35,471 bases of DNA from Acidobacteriota bacterium (lineage in GTDB: Bacteria; Acidobacteriota; Aminicenantia; UBA2199). The position numbers and the translations under genes are program-made. The stretch is taken from positions 1 through 35,471 of the forward strand of contig JAHIKI010000002.1 in NCBI GenBank assembly GCA_018897435.1, in the 5' to 3' direction. Numbering within the stretch: position 1 is the stretch's first letter; every line of letters starts with the position of its first letter. A model generated the notes under the pieces. It did not search any database. It was given only the letters and a program-made list of their open reading frames with translations, and had not been told where the DNA came from. Shown here piece after piece: positions 31,289-35,471 of the stretch.

Positions 31289-32174
31289 GGAATCCCTGCA
31301 AGAGGGTTTTCTGGTGCTCTTGTGGCGCCAGTGGCGAACGCTGGGGATCGCGGCCTACAGTCCAGAAACGAAACAATTGATTGACTTGGAAGCACTTATC
31401 TTGGCCACCGCGATCGCGGCCGAGCAAGATCAACGGTTGTGGACCGCAGTCATTCGCTGGCTTGCCTGTTTCCAGAATTGGGTGAACCAAGCCAGGCTCA
31501 AGCGCATGTCCGCTGCATTCATCAAGCCGGACGAATACCTAAAGAAACCACTGATCAAGAAAGAAATTTGGCAGGAAGTCGAATTGCTGCTTTCGACGAC
31601 GCTTTCCTCAAAAAAAACAACAACAAATACTTCCAGAGCCAAGCGCACGCTCACGCCGCCGCTTCTGAAGAAGCCCCCCCTGCTGCAACTGTATCTGCGA
31701 GGCATCTTCGGTGTCAACGCTAGGGCTGAATTGATCCTTTTTTTCCTGGTAAACGGCGAAGGCAATTCCAACCAGATCGCCCGGGAAACCTTTTACGACC
31801 AAAAGAACATCTACGTCATCCTGGAGCGCTGGGCGGAATCCGGTTTTGTCAGCAAAGAAAGCAGGGGCAAACAGAATCAATATTCCCTGGACAGCGGAGA
31901 TGTGTTTCTGCAAAGCAATATATCATCCTCATCATTTTGGAGCTGGCCTCCATTTTTTCAGCTCTACTCGCGCCTTCTGATTGCTGCATCTTCGCCCCCT
32001 TGGTCAAACGATCCCTACCTTCTCTCCTCGCTTTTCCGGGATGTCTATCCCCAGACAGCCCGAATCGCCAAAGCGACCGGAATAGCTCTGCCCGACCCGG
32101 ACCTCTTCCCCGGGGAAGAATTTTTCAACCCTATGGCGCGGGCATTATTGGATCTTTCAGATCGCTTTCAATAA
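31263..32174 (+). CDS. Winged-helix protein, candidate regulator/antitoxin of the nucleotidyltransferase
   Basis: 303 residues. Residues about 1-115 are helical (LLWRQWRTLG, LEALILATAIAAEQ, RWLACFQNWVNQARLKRM). A Lys/Thr-rich linker (115-138) leads to a winged helix-turn-helix at about 150-212: ARAELILFFLVNGEGNSNQIARETFYD, then KNIYVILERWAESGFVSKES and a wing ending NQYSLD. The C-terminal 90 residues are of unknown fold with several Trp. No enzyme motif is seen. Since it is overlapped by the nucleotidyltransferase and the promoter holds a palindrome, it is probably the autorepressor and neutraliser. In AbiE the regulator gene comes first, here it comes second. Confidence 0.65.
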   Translation: MKNSPAKFKESLQEGFLVLLWRQWRTLGIAAYSPETKQLIDLEALILATAIAAEQDQRLWTAVIRWLACFQNWVNQARLKRMSAAFIKPDEYLKKPLIKKEIWQEVELLLSTTLSSKKTTTNTSRAKRTLTPPLLKKPPLLQLYLRGIFGVNARAELILFFLVNGEGNSNQIARETFYDQKNIYVILERWAESGFVSKESRGKQNQYSLDSGDVFLQSNISSSSFWSWPPFFQLYSRLLIAASSPPWSNDPYLLSSLFRDVYPQTARIAKATGIALPDPDLFPGEEFFNPMARALLDLSDRFQ

Positions 32175-32281
32175 GATCCGGATAGTTTTAAACAGCCATG
32201 CTCTAACTGAGCGAAAAAACAACAAAGTAAGTTTACGGTCGATTTCAAGCCAACGAACGAAGTATTTCCGGAGCTGCCTGT

Positions 32282-34793
32282 CTAAAGGTTGAAGCGGTAA
32301 GTGGCCTTGAGCATGAAGATGTTGTCGCCCTGGGCCGAGATAAGGTCGCCCAGGTCGCGGCCGAAATCGAGGTCGCCGGGGTTGGTGAAATCCTGGCGGT
32401 TCTGCGTCCACACAAAATAGAAGGTCGAGCCGGGACGGTATTCCCAGCGGAAGACCACCGTGCCGCGCAGTGACTTGAAGTTGAAATCGGGGTTGCTGAA
32501 AGTGAATTCAGTGGCCGGTCCGGCACCGTCGGGATCAACCGTATAACCCTCATTGTCCTGGAAGATCGTCGAACCGTTGCGGCCGTAATAGTTGAACGAA
32601 TAGGTCGCCGGCAGCGCCAGCTCTTTGAACTCGGCGTACTTGCCCACGGCGATCAGCGGCTGCAGGAAGGCCTGCAAACTGATCTTCGGAGAAAATATCC
32701 AATTCAAACGGATCTCGGCCGAGAGCACTTTTTCGTTCAGGTAGGCGAAAACATAACGCCGGCCATAAGTGGCGGTATGGAAAGGATCGTCCACGTTGGC
32801 CACCCACTGGCGATAGGTGCGGATAAACTCCACTTCTGGATGAACCGACAACGAGACGTTGCTGCGCGGTTTCCAGCGCAATCGCGGGCCGATGGCGAAT
32901 TCGCGGCTGCCGTCCCGGCGCCGCGACGCTTCCCCTCGCAAAGAGAGCACCAGCGGTTTGCGGCTGTCACTGTAGGCATCGAATTCCATCCAGTAAGCGG
33001 CAGGCAACCGCAGCAGCGGTCCGCCGCGGCTCAATTCCTTGTCGTAAGCCGCGTCTATGAAGCCAAATTCGAGGCCGCCCCCCCAATAGTTCAAAAAATT
33101 GCCGTTCAAAAAGAGAAAATAATTTTTCATGATGGCGTTACCGCCGAAATCCCAGCCCCGGGCCATGGCTCCCAGCAGCGTAGCGCTGCGGAAGACCTTG
33201 CCGGGATGGAGCCAACTGTAACCAATAGCCAGGTGGGAGTTGATATAATCACCGCGCCATTGGAAGCCAAGGTCATTGGCTTCGAAACCCGGCGAGATGG
33301 CGCCCAGGGCGGCGTTGAAGATCCAGTTCCCCTTCTGGCGGTTCAGGGCCAGGCGCCCGGCCCAGCCGTTCAAAGAAGTGGCCTCGGGATCGAGCGCCAG
33401 GTGATCGGCGTCGGGACGCTGGAAATAATGCAAAGGCGCTTGCTGCAGGTCGAGAATGTAGTCGTGACTGCCGGCTACGCGGGTCGCACCCAACCAGCCG
33501 GTCAAGGCCCACTCCTGAGTTTTTCCAAGCTGCAGCCAACCGTCGGCCCCCAGGGTCAGAGCTTGACTGCCCAGAATATCCTGCAACCCCGGATCATCCA
33601 GGTCGCGAAAAACCCCGGTGCCCATGAATCCCAGTCCCTGCCGCCCCTGGTTGAACTCCTTCTGGACGCGCAGGACGCTGTAGTCGCTGAACGGCTCCAC
33701 CTCCTGGCTTGAACGGCGGCCCCTGCTGTCCACGTCGGCGTAGGCGCGCGCGGTCAAGGCGTTCAGAAAGCCGATGTTCCAGTTGCCGGCCACCTTGCCG
33801 CTCAGCTTGGCCGCACCCAGGATCGTGGTCATTTCCGGATAGCGGACATAGTTGTCGCCGTCGACCCAGCCCTGCGGCGGCCGGCCGACGCGGCGGCTGT
33901 AGAAGAATTCGGGATTGCCCCAGTTGAATCCGAAATTGCTGTTGGCGCCGCCGTAGCCGAAAGCGAAAATATTCGAACCTTCGATGAAAAACGGCCTTTT
34001 TTCAGAATAGTATGTTTCAAACACCGAGAGGTTGACCTCGGCCGGATCGACCTCGACCTGGCCAAAATCGGGATTCAGGGAAAGGTCAAGGGTCAAATTG
34101 CTTTTTAAGCCGTATTTCAAATCGAGTCCGATACTGGCAAACAGGTCGCTGCCTGTACGGAAAGGATTCCCCGCTTCCTCCGGGCTGAAGGTCAGCCGCG
34201 CAACCGTGTAGGGCATGGCTTCAAAATGGCGGCCGGGACGGATATCGCGAATACCGGTCAAGCGGGCGAAGCGCGAAACGAAGCCGTTCTCTTCCTTGGG
34301 CACCCAGGCGAAATAATCCTGCTCATTTTTACGCTGGATAATGCGCTTGAAATTGACCCCCCAGACATATTCGTCGCGGACGGGAAAACGCAATTGGTCG
34401 TAAGGGATGCGCATCTCCACGGTCCAGCCCTGTTCGTCGATCCGGGCCGCGCTTTCCCAGACCCCGTCCCAGGTGTCATCGGTCCATTCATCATTGTACA
34501 GGGTCTTGTCGATGATCGAGCCGGCGGGATTGACACTGAACTGGAAGCCGCTGCGCCGGTCAAAATAAGGGTCGACCGCGAAACTGAACCAGTCGGATTC
34601 GAGTTCGTCATCGCGGCGCCCGAGCAGACTGACGATTTTAGCCGGTTCGGTGTCGTACAGCCGGGCGGCCACGTACAGGGCTTTCTCGTCAAAAGCTACC
34701 CAGACCTCGGTGCGCTCGCTGGCCGGTTTGCCGTCCAAAGGATTGCGCTGGGTGAAATCGCCCACCCCGGCCCCCTGCCAAACCGCTGTCAGT
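32282..34793 (-). pseudogene. DUF5916 outer-membrane barrel protein, 5' end lost to an insertion sequence
   Basis: The frame from the GTG at 34765 gives 827 residues, and homologous-looking codons (LTAVWQGAGV before GDFTQRNPLDGKP) continue to about 34793, where IS sequence begins. Residues 1-190 are a CBM9-like DUF5916 N-domain (EVWVAFDEKALYVAARLYDTEP, DDELESDWFSFAVDPY, WTVEMRIPYDQLRF). The rest is a beta-barrel (PFFIEGSNIFAFG motif near 265) ending YRFNL. The signal peptide and first strand are missing, so export should fail. The remainder of the frame is undamaged, so the insertion is probably recent. DUF5916 proteins are outer-membrane proteins of unknown function, common near TonB-dependent receptors. 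Confidence 0.8.
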
Positions 34794-34794
34794 C

Positions 34795-34837
34795 CAAAGT
34801 AGTAATGTCCTATTCCTGCAAAGTAGAAATGTCCTAT
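34795..34837. repeat. Tandem 19-bp direct repeats at the IS left end
   Basis: CAAAGTAGTAATGTCCTAT (34795-34813) and CAAAGTAGAAATGTCCTAT (34819-34837) differ at one base and are separated by TCCTG. They are probably transposase-binding sites. Confidence 0.7.
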
Positions 34838-34889
34838 CGGGTAAGATATATGGATGATAAGACAAGCAGGAAAGGAGGAAATACTCCAG

Positions 34890-35471
34890 ATGAGCAGGCG
34901 CGAGTTGGACTGTAAGAGACTGCTGGACCGGGCATTGGACCGGGTGATCCGGCAGAAAGATGTGGCAGAGGAGTTAAAGGTGAGCGAGCGGCATGTACGG
35001 CGGTTGTTACACCAGTATCGAGAGCATGGGCCGCCGGGATTGATTTCTCAGCGTCGGGGCAAGCCGAGCAACCGGAAGATAACCGAAGAAGTGAAGATGA
35101 GGGCGACTACCTTGGTGCGAGATCATTATAACGATTTTAAACCAACCCTGGCCAACGAGAAGCTCAGTGATATCCACCAGATCAAGGTTTCGGTGGAAAC
35201 TCTGCGCCAATGGATGATCCAAGCTAATATCTGGCACGGGAAGTCTCGCCGCAAATTCAAGCCCCACCAGATGCGGGAGCGTCGTCCACGTCTTGGCGAA
35301 CTGATCCAGATCGACGGCTCTCCCCATGATTGGTTCGAAGGGCGGGGTCCCCAATGCACCCTGATCTTGTTCATCGACGATGCTACCAGTAAGTCGATGT
35401 ACGCCCTTTTCGTCCCGGTTGAAGCCAGCGAGGCCTACATAACAGTCTTCCGGCGCTACATCAAGAAGTTC
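34890..35471 (+). CDS. DDE (rve-type) transposase, partial at the right edge
   Basis: 194 codons are visible, with no stop before the window ends. The N-terminus has a helix-turn-helix (QKDVAEELKVSERHVRRLLHQY), followed by GPPGLISQRRGKPSNRK and a second DNA-binding segment (KVSVETLRQWMIQANIW). The integrase core begins RLGELIQIDGSPHDWFEGRG with the first catalytic Asp, and CTLILFIDDATSK holds the next Asp pair. The third acidic residue lies beyond the edge. The layout matches ISNCY transposases with an IS481-like core. GGAGG (34874-34878) lies 11 bases before the ATG. Confidence 0.88.
   Translation, partial: MSRRELDCKRLLDRALDRVIRQKDVAEELKVSERHVRRLLHQYREHGPPGLISQRRGKPSNRKITEEVKMRATTLVRDHYNDFKPTLANEKLSDIHQIKVSVETLRQWMIQANIWHGKSRRKFKPHQMRERRPRLGELIQIDGSPHDWFEGRGPQCTLILFIDDATSKSMYALFVPVEASEAYITVFRRYIKKF

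Larger units (their letters stand above)
34794..35471 (+). mobile_element. Insertion sequence of the ISNCY/IS481-like type, left end and part of its transposase
   Basis: The element begins at the interrupted DUF5916 frame and contains two near-identical 19-bp terminal repeats followed by a transposase gene running off the right edge. The right end and target-site duplication lie outside the window, so the exact boundary (34790-34795) cannot be fixed. Confidence 0.75.

Noticed and set aside
34766-34793. A possible frameshift in the DUF5916 gene just before the IS
   Set aside because: Recounting the C run at 34771-34775 shows five C, and the frame stays open through AVWQGAGVGDFTQ. The gene is truncated, not frameshifted there.

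Overview
The window looks like chromosomal DNA of a free-living, outer-membrane-bearing bacterium, most likely Candidatus Aminicenantes (OP8) or a related Acidobacteriota-type lineage. This is an inference from gene content: TPR-bearing sulfatase-fold proteins, a TonB-dependent receptor with a carboxypeptidase-regulatory-like N-terminus, a DUF5916 barrel protein, a FecR-like/tryptophan-rich secreted protein, sdhCDAB and a TamB/Omp85 pair. Promoters match the sigma70 consensus, and several -10 boxes sit right at the start codon. No tRNA, rRNA or CRISPR array was seen.

Layout. (1) 1-4.3 kb is accessory: an AbrB-like gene, a VapBC operon, a DUF4143-type AAA ATPase, a second RHH-antitoxin/PIN-toxin pair, a small secreted helical protein, and many copies of a dispersed palindrome with GTAGGG...CCCTAC ends. 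Just beyond the PIN gene lies a diverged second copy of the 3' end of sdhB. (2) 4.3-10.4 kb is core metabolism: sdhCDAB on the minus strand, a divergent membrane diguanylate cyclase, and malQ. (3) 10.5-22.4 kb is envelope and scavenging: the FecR-like/Trp-rich protein, then three paralogous inner-membrane-anchored sulfatase-fold proteins with TPR tails around a large TonB-dependent receptor. All three sulfatase-fold proteins have Thr in place of the Cys/Ser that normally matures to formylglycine. (4) 22.5-29.3 kb is fructose-6-phosphate aldolase/transaldolase, then a TamB-like protein and an Omp85 protein, tightly packed. (5) 29.3-32.2 kb is a second accessory island: a frameshifted retropepsin-like gene with a DUF5678-like partner, a decayed small gene, a short copy of the 3' end of the Omp85 gene, and a nucleotidyltransferase/winged-helix two-gene module behind an operator-bearing promoter. 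(6) 32.3-35.5 kb is a DUF5916 barrel gene cut at its 5' end by an ISNCY/IS481-like insertion sequence that runs off the window.

The strongest unexpected signals are these. Both accessory islands lie between a core gene's 3' end and a second, diverged copy of that same 3' end in the same orientation. The Thr-type sulfatase-fold paralogs cluster around one receptor. The nucleotidyltransferase/winged-helix pair resembles AbiE/MenAT-type toxin-antitoxin modules but has reversed gene order. The PIN module promoter carries tandem 7-bp operator repeats. At least four promoters place the predicted transcription start within a base or two of the start codon.
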